From JBBRHH01 sp963788015 (lineage in GTDB: Bacteria > Planctomycetota > Phycisphaerae > Tepidisphaerales > Tepidisphaeraceae): a stretch of DNA of 64,000 nt. The notes under the pieces are model-generated. The model did not search any database, was not told the origin of the DNA, and was given only the letters and a program-made list of their open reading frames with translations. Positions within the stretch are counted from its first letter, which is position 1, and each line of letters opens with the position of its first letter. The DNA lies in contig CAWBEY010000005.1 of assembly GCA_963788015.1 (NCBI GenBank), forward strand, positions 558,001 through 622,000, in the 5' to 3' direction. Both the position numbers and the translations under genes were made by a program. This document shows, piece after piece, positions 9,339-19,122 of the stretch.

Positions 9339-10721
9339 CGCCGCTTGTCGCAGAATCCTTCCGGAATGATACCGCGCATCGCCCGCGCTGCGCGCTGGTG
9401 CTCGAAGCGCTGTCGGACCACCAAAGGCAAATCACCGGCATCCGCCCCGCCGATCCTGAGCGCAAGGTCTCGTACGGTGAAACCCTTCGTGCCTTCACGG
9501 CCATGCGCGGCGGCTCACTCTACTACCCCTATCTTGGCACCGGCATCGGCAGAGGCCCGCTGGTCGAGTTAGGTGATGGCAGCATCAAGTATGACATGAT
9601 CAGCGGCATCGGCGTTCATTACTTTGGCCACAGCCATCCGATGCTGATCGAGGCGGGCATCGACGCGGCCCTCTCAGACACGGTGATGGAAGGCAACCTG
9701 CAGCAAGACGCGGATTCGGTGGCGTTCTCGAAGTTGCTCCTCGACACTGCGTGCAAAAACTGCGCAGCCCTGACGCACTGTTTTCTCACCGCCACTGGCG
9801 CCACGGCCAACGAGAACGCACTCAAGATCATCTTCCAGAAGCACAGCCCCGCCCACCGCCTGCTTGCCTTCGAGCATTGCTTCGCCGGCCGCACCCTTGC
9901 GCTGGCGCAGATCACAGACAAAGCCGGCTACCGCGTCGGCCTCCCTTCGATCTTAAACGTGGATTACGTTCCCTTCTTCGACGCCACAAACCCAGAGCAA
10001 AGCACCGGCCGCGCGCTGGCCGCATTGCGCGATCATCTTCAGCGCTGCCCGCACCAGCACGCGGCCATGATCTTCGAACTGGTTCAGGGCGAAGGGGGCT
10101 ACTACGCCGGCCAGCGCGAATTTTTCGTCGCCTTGATGGACGAGCTGCGCAAGCATCACGTCGCGATCATGATCGACGAAATTCAAACCTTCGGCCGAAC
10201 TCCCGAGCCATTCGCGTTTCAGCATTTTGGATTGGATGCTTACGTCGACGTCGTCACGGTCGGGAAGCTCACGCAGGCATGCGCCACGCTTTTCCGCGAA
10301 GAATACACGCCGCAGCCTAACCTCATCAGTCAGACCTTTACCGCCAGCACCTCCGCCATCTTCGCTGGCCGGGCAATCGTTCGAGGCGCTCGTAGAGGGC
10401 AAATATTTTGGTCCCGATGGCACGATCAATCGTCTTCACCGCCACTTCGTCAGCCGTCTGGAGAGCATTGCCCGCCAGCATCCAACATGGGTGTCGGGTC
10501 CGTTTGGCCTGGGGGCGATGATTGCGTTTACTCCGTTCGATGGGGACCCCGACCGCACCAAAAAAATCCTACACGCGCTTTACGACGCCGGCGTCATCGC
10601 CTTTGTGGCCGGCTCGTCTCCCGCGCGCATCCGTTTCCTCATGCCCGTCGGGGTAATTACCGCCGCTGAGATCGACATCGTCTGCACGATTCTGGAAGCG
10701 ATTCTCGCCGAATTTGCGTGA
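9335..10721 (+). CDS. Class III PLP aminotransferase, probable succinylornithine transaminase role
   Basis: Fold-type I aminotransferase of about 460 residues. Family signs are YPYLGTGIGRGPLVELGDG, EGNLQQDADSVAFSKLL, the MIDEIQTFGRTP motif whose Asp binds the pyridine nitrogen, and the Schiff-base Lys in VVTVGKLTQACATLF. The start ATG overlaps the stop of the M20 gene (ATGA), which indicates translational coupling. The frame shifts near 10370 and continues as SFEALVEGKYFGPDG to TGA 10721. Class III enzymes act on acetyl- or succinylornithine, and the neighbours astA and astD make succinylornithine the likely substrate. It is longer and more divergent than typical AstC, so I give no symbol. 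Confidence 0.85.
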
Positions 10722-10739
10722 GCGAAGAAAGGAAGCCTT

Positions 10740-11804
10740 ATGCTGGTATTCCGGCCGGTCACGCTTGACGATCTCGACTCTCTGCTGCTCCTGGCGGAGC
10801 AGGCGGGTTTCGGCCTCACCACGCTTCCAATGGACCGCGAGCTTTTGCACGACCGCATCGCAGAATCCGAGCGGGCCGTTCAAGGGATGGGCCGCCGGCC
10901 GCGCGGCGAAAGCTTTTTGTTTGTGGTGGAAGACATCAAGACCGGCCGCGTCGTTGGCACCGCCGGCATCGCCTCCAAGGTGGGTGGGTTTGAGCCATTT
11001 TATGCCTATCGGATCGAGCGATCGGTTCACGAATCCGACACGCTGAACGTCCACAAGGAGATTCCCACGCTGCATCTGGTGGAGGAGCACAATGGTCCCT
11101 GTGAGATTGGCAGTCTTTTCCTTGACCGCCGATATCGCCGCGACGGCAACGGCCGAATGCTTTCACTGGCGCGGCTGCTGTTTATTGGCGAATTTCGTGA
11201 GCGCTTTGACCCGGTAATCATCGCCGAAATGCGCGGCCGCATCGACGCCCGCGGCGGATCGGTCTTCTGGGACGCCATCGGCCGCCACTTCTTCGATATC
11301 GAATTTCCCAAGGCCGACCATCTGAGCATGGTGAACAAAAAGTTCATCGCCGATCTCATGCCCCGCCACCCGATCTACATTCCGCTGCTTCCCAAAGAAG
11401 CGCAGGAGGTGATTGGCAAGGTCCATGAGGAAACCGAGGCCGCCCTCAAGATCCTGGAGCAGGAGGGTTTTCAATTCTCGGGAATGGTGGACATCTTCGA
11501 AGGCGGGCCGATTGTCAGTTGCCGGCGGGACGATATTCGAACCGTAAAAGAAAGCGTGAAGGCCGTTATTGCCGACGTCAGCGATGAAGATTTTGAATCC
11601 GATACCTACCTGATCTCCAACACGCGCCATCAGTTTCGGGTCTGCAAGGGAGGCATTCGCAATTGCGATGGCGGCGTCTGCCTGAAGACCGGCACGGCGC
11701 TGGCGCTGCAGGTGAAGATGGGTGATTCGATTCGCTACGTCACCCTTCGCCCGCAACCCCACGCCCACCCGGAAAAGGAGGTGGTCCATGCCGCGATGCC
11801 CTAG
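10740..11804 (+). CDS. astA: Arginine N-succinyltransferase
   Basis: Transfers succinyl from succinyl-CoA to the alpha-amino group of arginine, the first step of the AST arginine-catabolic pathway. The 354-residue length fits AstA. Conserved stretches are RPVTLDDLDSLLLLAEQAGF, NGPCEIGSLFLDRRYRRDGN, IAEMRGRIDARGGSVFWDAI and GRHFFDIEFPKADHLS. The frame is intact. An AAAGGAAG ribosome site lies before ATG 10740, 18 bases after the aminotransferase stop. Its end overlaps the start of astD by 17 bases. Function follows from strong family similarity. Confidence 0.95.
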   Translation: MLVFRPVTLDDLDSLLLLAEQAGFGLTTLPMDRELLHDRIAESERAVQGMGRRPRGESFLFVVEDIKTGRVVGTAGIASKVGGFEPFYAYRIERSVHESDTLNVHKEIPTLHLVEEHNGPCEIGSLFLDRRYRRDGNGRMLSLARLLFIGEFRERFDPVIIAEMRGRIDARGGSVFWDAIGRHFFDIEFPKADHLSMVNKKFIADLMPRHPIYIPLLPKEAQEVIGKVHEETEAALKILEQEGFQFSGMVDIFEGGPIVSCRRDDIRTVKESVKAVIADVSDEDFESDTYLISNTRHQFRVCKGGIRNCDGGVCLKTGTALALQVKMGDSIRYVTLRPQPHAHPEKEVVHAAMP

Positions 11805-13273
11805 CCAGTTTATCAACGGCCAGTGGATTAAAGGGGCCGGAACTGCGTTCGACGCGCGCGACCCCGGAACGGACGCGCTCACCTGGGAAGGCATGGCCGC
11901 CGATGCTGCTCAAGTCGCCGCCGCCGTCGCCGCGGCGCGGATGGCGTTTGAGCCTTGGGCCGATCAACTTCATGCCAGTCGCCTGCGCCTTCTCCAAGCC
12001 TACGCGGAGCGCCTGCAGGCGCGGAAGGAGGAGATCGTCGAATCGATTTGCCTGGAGACTGGCAAGCCGCGCTGGGAGGCTCGGACTGAGCTTGATGCCA
12101 TGGTGCGCAAGATCGCCATTTCCGAAGAAGCCCGGCGCGAACGGTGCCCGGAAACCCAGCGCGACGTGGCGGGCGTGGCGGCGGCCACGCGCTTTAAGCC
12201 GCACGGCGTGGTGGCCGTTGTCGGCCCGTTCAATCTCCCAGGCCATGTGCCCAATGGCCACCTCGTTCCCGCACTCCTGGCCGGCAACACGGTCATCTTC
12301 AAGCCCAGCGAGCGCACGCCGCTTGTCGCCCAATTGATGATGGAATGTTTTGAGCAGGCGGGCTTTCCACCTGGAGTCGTGAACCTTCTCCAGGGGGCGC
12401 GGGAAACAGGCGCTGCCCTGACGTCACATCCAGACATCGATGGCGTGTTTTTCACCGGCAGCGTGGCGGCCGGGACGGCCATCGCCCGCAACCTCATCGA
12501 GCGTCCCGGCACCATCCTCGCACTGGAGATGGGGGGCAACAATCCGCTGATTGTCCATGAAGTATCTGACCTCGACGCGGCCGCGTATGTCACGATTCAA
12601 TCCGCCTACATCACGGCCGGCCAGCGCTGCAGCTGCGCCCACCGGCTCATCGTGCCCGAAGGCCGGGACGGCGATGAGTTCATCCGCCACCTCGCCAGGC
12701 TGATTGGCCGCATCCGCGTTGGCCATTTCACGAATGATCCCGAGCCTTTCATGGGTCCGGTCATCAACCAGTCCGCCGCTCGAACGCTACTGGATGCTCA
12801 GCAGGAATACGCTCGCTCTGGGTGGGCAGATGGTGGTGGAAATGAAATCGGTTGGCGGACGGCTCAACATGCTGTCTCCCGCCCTGATGGACGTCACGCC
12901 AATGAAGGAAAAACCAGACGTCGAACTCTTCGGCCCGTTCCTGCAACTGACGCGGGTCGCATCGTTCGATGCGGCAATCGCCGAAGCCAACCGCACGCGC
13001 TATGGCCTGTCTGCCGGACTGCTCTCAGACAACCCCGATCTCTGGAGCCTGTTCTACAGGCGCATCCGGGCAGGCGTGGTGACCTGGAACCGACAGACCA
13101 CCAACTCCAGCAGCTACCTCCCGTTTGGCGGCACCGGTCTGAGCGGCAACCACCGTCCAAGCGGGTATTTCGCGGCCGACTACTGCGCACAGCCGGTGGC
13201 GGTCATGCACGCGCCGAGTCTGCCGGCCGCGCCGGCGGCGCCAATGGGTTTTGAGTCAACGGCTGCGAGGTGA
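11788..13273 (+). CDS. astD: N-succinylglutamate 5-semialdehyde dehydrogenase
   Basis: NAD-dependent aldehyde dehydrogenase of the AST pathway that forms N-succinylglutamate. The start ATG 11788 has AAGGAGG just upstream and lies inside the end of astA. The fold is complete: FINGQWIKG, VAVVGPFNLPGHVPNGHLVP (active-site Asn), VFFTGSVAAGTAI, catalytic Glu in ALEMGGNNP and catalytic Cys in TAGQRCSCAHRL, then SSYLPFGGTGLSGNHRPSGY. The frame shifts near 12815 and resumes as ALALGGQMVVEMKSVGG to TGA 13273. Last gene of the operon seen here; astB and astE are not present in the window. The 3' end overlaps the convergent small membrane gene by 18 bases. Confidence 0.95.
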
Positions 13274-13552
13274 TGGGGTGAAGGCTGGCACGCTGTTGGC
13301 AGAGTGGACGGCGCGGAACATGCCGAACGCCACAAGCCCCATCACGCCCACGAGCCCGCCGAGCATAAGGTAGACGCTGTTGTTGAAGCCGCCGCCCAGG
13401 CCCGAGGTGTCGTCGGAGGTTGAAGTGCCGGCCACGGTGGGCTGGGTGGTGGAGTTTTGCGCGATCGTGTCCTTGCACATCGGGCAGGCGGTGGCCAGGC
13501 GCGAAAGGCTTAAGAGTGTCAGGATCATCAACAGTGGGAGGAGCTTTTTCAT
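13256..13552 (-). CDS. Small exported membrane protein with a CPMCKD motif
   Basis: The 98-residue protein starts with a signal-like segment, MKKLLPLLMILTLLSLSR, followed directly by ATACPMCKDTIAQNST. A second hydrophobic helix, YLMLGGLVGVMGLVAFGMF, is near the C-terminus. The two closely spaced cysteines just after the signal could bind a metal such as copper, or be a redox pair. It is the last gene of a four-gene minus-strand set with SCO1 and DUF420, which points to cytochrome oxidase or copper handling. No named family is recognised with certainty; the function is inference from context. Confidence 0.7.
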   Translation of the reverse strand: MKKLLPLLMILTLLSLSRLATACPMCKDTIAQNSTTQPTVAGTSTSDDTSGLGGGFNNSVYLMLGGLVGVMGLVAFGMFRAVHSANSVPAFTPSPRSR

Positions 13553-13574
13553 AATCGGCTCGCGCGGTTCAGAC

Positions 13575-14009
13575 TCAATGGATCCTGGGGAACAGGTGAT
13601 ACAGCATCCAGTAGATGATAACCCCGGTAATCGAGACGTAAAGCCAAATCCAGAAAGTGGGGGCGGCGATTCGGCGGTGCCTTTTCCACTGCCCTTTGTA
13701 CGCCCACCAGAGGGTCACGACGATCATCGGCACCATGACGATGGCCAGGAGGAGGTGGGGGAGGAGGATGAGGTAGAGATAGAAATTGCGGAGCAAGCCG
13801 TGGGGAAGGCCGGAGGTTTTCTCGCCAGCGACGGCGTGGTAGATGAGGTAGCAGGTGAGAAAAGCCGCCGACGTGACGCAGGCCGACAGCATCATGGAGG
13901 CGTGGGCGCGGTTTTTCCGGAGCTTGATGAAGAGATAGCCGACCATCAGCAGGACTGCGCTGGTGGAGTTGAGGATGGCGTTGATCTGGGGGAGGTGGCG
14001 CACGTTCAC
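13575..14009 (-). CDS. DUF420 family membrane protein
   Basis: A 144-residue integral membrane protein with four to five predicted helices. The DUF420 pattern is recognisable: LPQINAILNSTSAVLLMVGY, KNRAHASMMLSACVTSAAFL and YHAVAGEKTSG, then NFYLYLILLPHLLLAIVMVP and TFWIWLYVSITGVIIYWMLY. The conserved His residues in the helices suggest heme or copper contact in the related CtaM/CtaG-like proteins. The start overlaps the SCO1 stop by 4 bases (ATGA), so the two are co-translated. The family is commonly found beside cytochrome c oxidase genes; none is in this window. Confidence 0.88.
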   Translation of the reverse strand: MNVRHLPQINAILNSTSAVLLMVGYLFIKLRKNRAHASMMLSACVTSAAFLTCYLIYHAVAGEKTSGLPHGLLRNFYLYLILLPHLLLAIVMVPMIVVTLWWAYKGQWKRHRRIAAPTFWIWLYVSITGVIIYWMLYHLFPRIH

Positions 14010-14686
14010 AGGTGGCCATCCCGGGCGAGCTTTTGGGCGTCGATGACCAGTTGCTTCAGCGACTCAGGCTCATCCTGCCGGTAGTACCCGTGGACCTTCG
14101 CGTCCGGGCCGACGAGGGAGAACCAGGTGCCATGGGTGATGGGGGAATTGGCGTCGGCGGGGCTTGCGCCGATCTTCATTTGGGCGGCGACGGCATAGAT
14201 AGACTTTTGGTCGCCGGTGAGAAACGTCCACACGTTTTCGTCGGCCCCCATGTCTTTGGCGTATTGCTTCAGCACTTCAGGCGTGTCGGTGGAAGGATCG
14301 ACGCTGAAGGAGAGGAACCTGATCGACGGGCCGGTGACTTTTTTGGTCATGGCAGCCATTTGGCCGGTCATGGCCGGGCAGGGGCCTTTGCAGTGGGTGA
14401 AGATGAAATCGACGATCCAGACCTTGCCGCGCATGGAACTGTTGGTGAACGGCTGGCTATTTTGATCCGTGAGGGCAAAGTCAGAAACGACGGCGTCGAT
14501 GGGGGCTTCAACGCGCGGCGATTGGGCGATCAGGTGCAGATCGTTTTCGCGCGCGTCGGCCAATGGGCGGCGGAGCCACGGCCCCCATGCGACGACGGCC
14601 AGCGCGAGGACGACGAGCAAGCCCCACAAGGCGATGGTCAGATTGCGTACAGCTTTGGTCATTGGACGTATTTCCTGGGAAATCAT
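14006..14686 (-). CDS. SCO1/SenC family copper chaperone-like protein
   Basis: Membrane-anchored thioredoxin-fold protein that delivers copper to the CuA site of cytochrome c oxidase or acts as a thiol reductase. An N-terminal helix (LTIALWGLLVVLALAVVAWG) anchors it. The CxxxC metal site is seen in FTHCKGPCPAMTGQ and the third ligand His in ITHGTWFSLVG. FLSFSVDPSTDTPEVLKQYA is also typical. The length of 226 is normal. The start at 14686 overlaps the permease stop by 4 bases; a second Met eight residues later has a better AGGAAA site and could be the true start. Confidence 0.93.
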   Translation of the reverse strand: MISQEIRPMTKAVRNLTIALWGLLVVLALAVVAWGPWLRRPLADARENDLHLIAQSPRVEAPIDAVVSDFALTDQNSQPFTNSSMRGKVWIVDFIFTHCKGPCPAMTGQMAAMTKKVTGPSIRFLSFSVDPSTDTPEVLKQYAKDMGADENVWTFLTGDQKSIYAVAAQMKIGASPADANSPITHGTWFSLVGPDAKVHGYYRQDEPESLKQLVIDAQKLARDGHL

Positions 14687-15487
14687 TGTAAGTCGGCGGA
14701 TGTTTCTTTGCTGGCAATGAGGCTGGCAAGCAAATAGATCGCGGCGGCGAATACCACGCTGATAGCAAGGTTGACGGCGAGGGAGGCGCCAAAAGGTCCG
14801 GCGGTTGGATGTTGCAGATCGAGAGCTTGTCGCAGGGCCGCCAGACCATAGGTGAGCGGGTTACAGGCCATGATCCATTGCAGGCCCTTCCAGGCTCCGC
14901 CGGGAGGAAAAAGGGCGCCGGAGAGGAACCACATCGGCATGAGGAAAAGATTCATGATGGCATGGAAGCCCTGGGTTGAGCTCATCCGCCAGGCGATGCA
15001 GAAGCCCAGCGAGGTGAGGGCGAAGGAGACGATCAGCATGACGATGACGGCGAGCAGGAATGAGAGGGGAGAAAAGTGAAAGCCGACGAGCGGTGCGAGC
15101 AGAAGAAAGAGAACCCCCTGCCCGGTGGCCAGGACGGTGCCGCCGAGCACCTTGCCCAGCACGACGGCCATGCGCGAGACGGGTGCGACGAGGACGGATT
15201 GGAGGAAGCCTTCGCGGCGGTCTTCAATGATGGAGATGGTGGAGAAGATGGCGGTGAAGAGGAGGATCATGACCAGCGTGCCGGGGAAGAAATAGTGGAT
15301 CGAGGTGCCGGCCGATTGGCCAAACTGAAGGCTGCGTCCCATGCCGCCGCCCATCAGCAGCCAGAAGACGATTGGGGTAGCAAGTGCGCCCACGATGCGA
15401 TGGCGCTGGCGCAGAAACCGGACAAGCTCGCGGCGGCAAAGGGAGAGGGCGGGTAAGAGCAGGCCAACCGCGCGCGGCGCTGCGCAT
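14683..15487 (-). CDS. ABC-2 type transporter permease
   Basis: Multi-span permease of the ABC-2 family. Clear hydrophobic segments include PGTLVMILLFTAIFSTISII, VLATGQGVLFLLLAPLVGF and LSFLLAVIVMLIVSFALT, and MNLFLMPMWFLSGALFPPG is the usual ABC-2 motif, followed by NPLTYGLAALRQAL. The ORF from 15393 lacks the N-terminus; the true one reads LLLPALSLCRRELVRFLRQR upstream, joined by a frame shift near 15455 to a likely Met at 15487 or 15529. No ABC ATPase gene is adjacent, so the partner must lie elsewhere. It heads the operon with SCO1 and DUF420 and may export a cofactor or copper-related substrate; the substrate is unknown. Confidence 0.85.
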
Positions 15488-15626
15488 CAGGGCGAGCTTG
15501 TGGGGCGAGAATAAGCGGGCTGCCAACACTCATGGGCGGGACATTCTAAGGGCAGTGACCCACTGCTGGCGACAGTGAGGCATTAAGTCGCACTCGATTC
15601 ATCCCGATCAAGTCGCTGGAGGCGGT

Positions 15627-15896
15627 ATGAAAAATGCGATCTTTGGGGCGTTGTTGTTGATGAGTGGCTGCTCAGGGAGCCACTGGCCTGTGATCTGGGG
15701 CGTTAATGATGGGCCGGTGCGGGTGGATGGGGTGAAATACGATTCCAACCCGCAGTATTCGTCGTATTCCGTGATCGTGGATTTGACGCCGCAGAATGCG
15801 CCGCAGCCATTGCCATCGTTCACGGAAGATGACGCGCGGATGCTTGCGCAGTGGCGGGCGACGGATGTGACAACGGTGACGGCGCACGCGGACTGA
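15627..15896 (+). CDS. Small lipoprotein, unknown function
   Basis: An 89-residue product. The N-terminus MKNAIFGALLLMSGCSGSHW is a type II signal with lipobox LMSGC, so Cys15 should be lipidated. GGAGG at 15615-15619 supports ATG 15627. The remaining 75 residues are hydrophilic and carry SSYSVIVDLTPQN, with no motif I can name. It is convergent with the DUF1080 gene 9 bases downstream and divergent from the ABC-2 operon. Confidence 0.65.
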   Translation: MKNAIFGALLLMSGCSGSHWPVIWGVNDGPVRVDGVKYDSNPQYSSYSVIVDLTPQNAPQPLPSFTEDDARMLAQWRATDVTTVTAHAD

Positions 15897-15905
15897 AAAT
15901 TTGAA

Positions 15906-16589
15906 TTAGTCCGGCAGGGGCTTCACCATCACGTTGCGGTAGTGAACTTCGCTGCCGGGGTCGTGGCCTTGGAGGGCGAAGGTGCCGTGGGAGATGACGC
16001 GGCCGGGCATGCCCTTCGGGGGGACTGCGGGGTCGGCCTCGGTCCAGTCGGTGGTGACCTTGCCGTCCACCTTGAGGATGACGTGCTTGCCCTCAACGAT
16101 GATCTCGTAGAGGAACCACTTGTTGTCTTCGGCGGGGGCCTGATTCATCACATCTTTAACGTTGTAAAGCCCGCCAGTCTTCTTCGGATCGCCGTGCGTT
16201 TCGTTCACCTGGGCCTCAAAGCCCTTCGCCGGCCAGCCTTTTTCCTGATATTCGGTATGAAAGTAGACGCCGCTGTTGGCCTTGGGAAGAGTCATCACCT
16301 CAGCCTTGAAGTGAAAATTTTTGAAGTCGTGATCGTGAACGGGACCGTCGTAAAAGAGGTGAGCGGGGCCAGGGCCATGAACGATGATTTCGCCATTTTC
16401 GGCTTTCCAGCTCTTGGCGTTGTCGCCGATTTTCCAGCCGTCGAGCGATTTGCCGTCGAAGAGGCTGTAAAAGCCATCGGCGTCGGGTTTGGGGGCGTCG
16501 GCAGTGGCGGGTTTGTCCTCCGCCAGGGCGATGCTAATGGCAAGGATTGGCAGAAGAATGACGGCGCTGACAAAGGCGATGGACCGCAT
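15906..16589 (-). CDS. Secreted DUF1080 (3-keto-disaccharide hydrolase) domain protein
   Basis: ATG 16589 is preferred over 16649 because GGAGG sits just before it and a signal peptide follows (MRSIAFVSAVILLPILAISI). The DUF1080 beta-sandwich covers residues about 40-227: FYSLFDGKSLDGWKIGDN, FHFKAEVMTLPKANSGVYFH, KGFEAQVNETHGDPKKTGG and GTFALQGHDPGSEVHYRNV. Many copies of this domain occur in planctomycetes, where it binds or cleaves sugars; members hydrolyse 3-ketoglycosides. The glycan target here is unknown. It is monocistronic as far as visible. Confidence 0.93.
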   Translation of the reverse strand: MRSIAFVSAVILLPILAISIALAEDKPATADAPKPDADGFYSLFDGKSLDGWKIGDNAKSWKAENGEIIVHGPGPAHLFYDGPVHDHDFKNFHFKAEVMTLPKANSGVYFHTEYQEKGWPAKGFEAQVNETHGDPKKTGGLYNVKDVMNQAPAEDNKWFLYEIIVEGKHVILKVDGKVTTDWTEADPAVPPKGMPGRVISHGTFALQGHDPGSEVHYRNVMVKPLPD

Positions 16590-16873
16590 GGTTTTCCTCC
16601 AAGGTTTTGAAGCGGGTGGCAGATTAGGACGCGGGTGGGTTGGCGTCAACCGCTGGCCGAGTTTGGCGCGGGTGTGCGTGCCGGGGGTTTGCGAGTATGC
16701 TTATGTCGGGTGGGGGGTCTGGTGGACTTTGTGGGACCACCCGTCCGATAATGCGGTGGGGCGGACAATTCGCTGCGGTAAATGGCCGTGGGCGGTGAAT
16801 AGCAGGGGGTAAATGGTCGATGGTGCGCTCAGTTGGAGCGTTTGAGTGGATTGTGGGGACTAGAGGTAGCGGT

Positions 16874-17686
16874 ATGACAGGTGAGATGGTTTGGGAATTG
16901 GGCAAATATCGCGGATTGCTGGGCATGCTGGCCTGGCGCGATATCCGCGTGCGCTATAAGCAGTCGGTGATGGGGGTGGCGTGGGCATTTATGATGCCGC
17001 TGATTCAGGCGGTGGTGCTTTGGGCGATCTTCAAGTTCGGCGGCCCGGGGATGGCCGATCGGATTCCTGATGTGCCGTATTTTCTGTTCGTGCTGTCGGG
17101 GGTGATCCCATGGACGTTTTTTGCAAGCGGCGTCGGGATGAGCATTGAGAGCCTCACGCGCAACAGCCGGCTGGTCACAAAGATTTATTTTCCGCGCGAG
17201 GTCTTTCCGCTGGGGTCAGTGCTGGCGTCATTGGTGGATTTTGGCATCGCGATGACGGTGTTCGTGCCGTTCTACGTCTATTTTGTGATTACCGACGGGC
17301 GGGTCCACGTGACGCCCATGCTGTTGCTGGTGCCGGTGATTCTGCTGATCGAGACGCTGTTCGTGGCGGGGCTGTCGCTGATTCTGTCGATGGCGAACCT
17401 GTTCTTCAGGGATGTGAAGTACATCATGACGTTTGTGCTTCAACTCTGGTTTTTCGCCACCAACGTGATGTATCCGATCAAGTTCGATCACTATCCCAAG
17501 CTGCAGTGGGTGCCGGCCGTAAACCCGATGATTCCCATCATCGAGGCGTTTCGTGATGCGTTCATGGGCCGTCCGCTGCAAAATGCGATGGGACTGTGGA
17601 TCAGCGGCGCGATCGCGCTGGTGACGTTCTTCGCCGGATGGTCGGCCTTTCACAAGGCCGAGTTCAAGTTCGCGGAATATGTATAG
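16874..17686 (+). CDS. Polysaccharide ABC exporter, permease subunit (Wzm-like)
   Basis: A 270-residue ABC-2 permease that moves an undecaprenyl-linked glycan across the inner membrane. KYRGLLGMLAWRDIRVRYKQ followed by SVMGVAWAFMMPLIQAVVLW is the classic Wzm/TagG N-terminus; SGVIPWTFFASGV, SRLVTKIYFPREVFPL and NPMIPIIEAFRDAFMGR also fit. About six membrane helices are present. ATG 16874 is used because homology starts there; an in-frame upstream Met at 16820 is possible. It opens a plus-strand cluster with the ATPase and five glycosyltransferases, typical for O-antigen-like surface glycans. Confidence 0.92.
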   Translation: MTGEMVWELGKYRGLLGMLAWRDIRVRYKQSVMGVAWAFMMPLIQAVVLWAIFKFGGPGMADRIPDVPYFLFVLSGVIPWTFFASGVGMSIESLTRNSRLVTKIYFPREVFPLGSVLASLVDFGIAMTVFVPFYVYFVITDGRVHVTPMLLLVPVILLIETLFVAGLSLILSMANLFFRDVKYIMTFVLQLWFFATNVMYPIKFDHYPKLQWVPAVNPMIPIIEAFRDAFMGRPLQNAMGLWISGAIALVTFFAGWSAFHKAEFKFAEYV

Positions 17687-17768
17687 GAGGGTTCAGGGTT
17701 CTCCGATTCGGGCTCCAGCGAAGAACGCCTTTTGCTGACCTGGACGTTGCAACGCTGGCGAGTGAATT

Positions 17769-19093
17769 ATGAGTGAACCGGTCATTACCTTCGATCACGT
17801 TTTCAAGAAGTTCTCGCGTGGCGAGCAGCACACGAGCCTGCGCGATTTTCTGCCGGCCATGGCCAAGCGCCTGCGTGCGCATGGGACGCCGCGACGCGGG
17901 CTACGACCCCACGGCCTTGCAGAACCAGCAGTTCTGGGCGGTGCAGGACGTTTCATTCCAACTGAAGCGCGGCGAGTCGATGGGGATCATCGGCCCCAAC
18001 GGATCAGGCAAGAGCACGACGCTCAAGCTCTGAGCGGCATTCTTCGGCCAGACCGCGGAACGTTCAGCGTGAAGGGGAGGTTGTCGGCGCTGATCGAAGT
18101 GGGGGCGGGATTTCATCCGGATTTGACGGGCGCGAGAACGTGTTTCTGAATGGCCGGATCCTGGGGATGACGCGCAAGGAACTGCAGGCGAAGTTTAACG
18201 ACATCATCGAGTTTTCCGGCGTCGGGGAGTTTATTGATACGCCTGTGAAGCGATACAGCTCTGGCATGGCGGTGCGGCTGGGGTTTGCCGTGGCGGCGTA
18301 TATCGAACCCGACGTCTTGCTGGTGGACGAAGTGCTGGCCGTTGGCGACATGGAATTTCGCAGCCGGTGCCACGCGCGCATGGAGGCGATGCGGAAGAAC
18401 GGCGTGACCATGATCCTGGTCAGCCACAATCTCAACGAAGTGCGCAATTTGTGCGAGCAGACGGTGATGCTGTTTCGGGGGGAGATGCAGATGCATGGGC
18501 CGACGCAGAAAGTGCTGGAAAAATATTATCAAACGGTGAGCGAGCGGATCAAGGGAGAGCAGGACAAGCGCACCGCCGAGCAATACAAGGACCGGGGACC
18601 CACGCCCGTGAAGCTGACGGGGGTGACGTTTCTGGACGCCAACGGCAACAACACCGAAACATTCGGATCAGGCCAGCCGATGACGGTGCGGATTGCCTAC
18701 CAAGCCAACCAGCGCATCGAGAAGCCGACGTTCATCGTCGAGATGATGTGGGCGGCCGACGATTTTCTGGCGACAGTCTTCAATACGCTGCACGACAAGG
18801 TGGAGATCGGGCCGCTGGAGGGCGAAGGGCACGTTGATTTGAAGATCGATGAGATGCTCGTGGAACCGAATGTGTTTGGATTGCGAATCTCCGTGGCCGA
18901 AGGAGACGGCATCGCGCTGGATGTGATCCCGCGCGTGAGGTTTGTGATCTCGGAAGAGCGGCAGATTCCCGGCGTCTTTGCGCTCAGCCACTCGTGGGAA
19001 GCAGTAAGCGGGAGTTCGGACGATGCGGCGGTTGTGCCGGTGAAGAGCGATGATGCGCTGCGCGAGCCCGATCGCGTGGGCGCTGGTTCCTGA
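17769..19093 (+). CDS. Polysaccharide ABC exporter, ATPase subunit with C-terminal glycan-binding domain (Wzt-like)
   Basis: ATP-binding partner of the Wzm-like permease. The product must be read across three frame shifts (near 17885, 18033 and 18128). Motifs are in order: Walker A GPNGSGKST, GAGFHPDLTG and RENVFLNGRILGMTRKEL, signature YSSGM, Walker B DVLLVDEVLAVGD and the switch His in VSHNLNEVRNLC. From about residue 280 a second domain follows, PVKLTGVTFLDANGNNTETF to VIPRVRFVISEE, which matches the Wzt C-terminal beta-sandwich that reads the glycan end before export. This suggests export of a finished polymer with a terminal cap. Confidence 0.92.
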
Positions 19094-19122
19094 GGAATGG
19101 ACACGGACCGGGGAAGGTTGGC

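Noticed and set aside
8033..10669. Single 878-residue M20-aminotransferase fusion
   Set aside because: The join at about 9255-9335 mixes frames. The right frame ends the M20 protein at TGA 9338 and overlaps the aminotransferase ATG at 9335, which is ordinary operon coupling.
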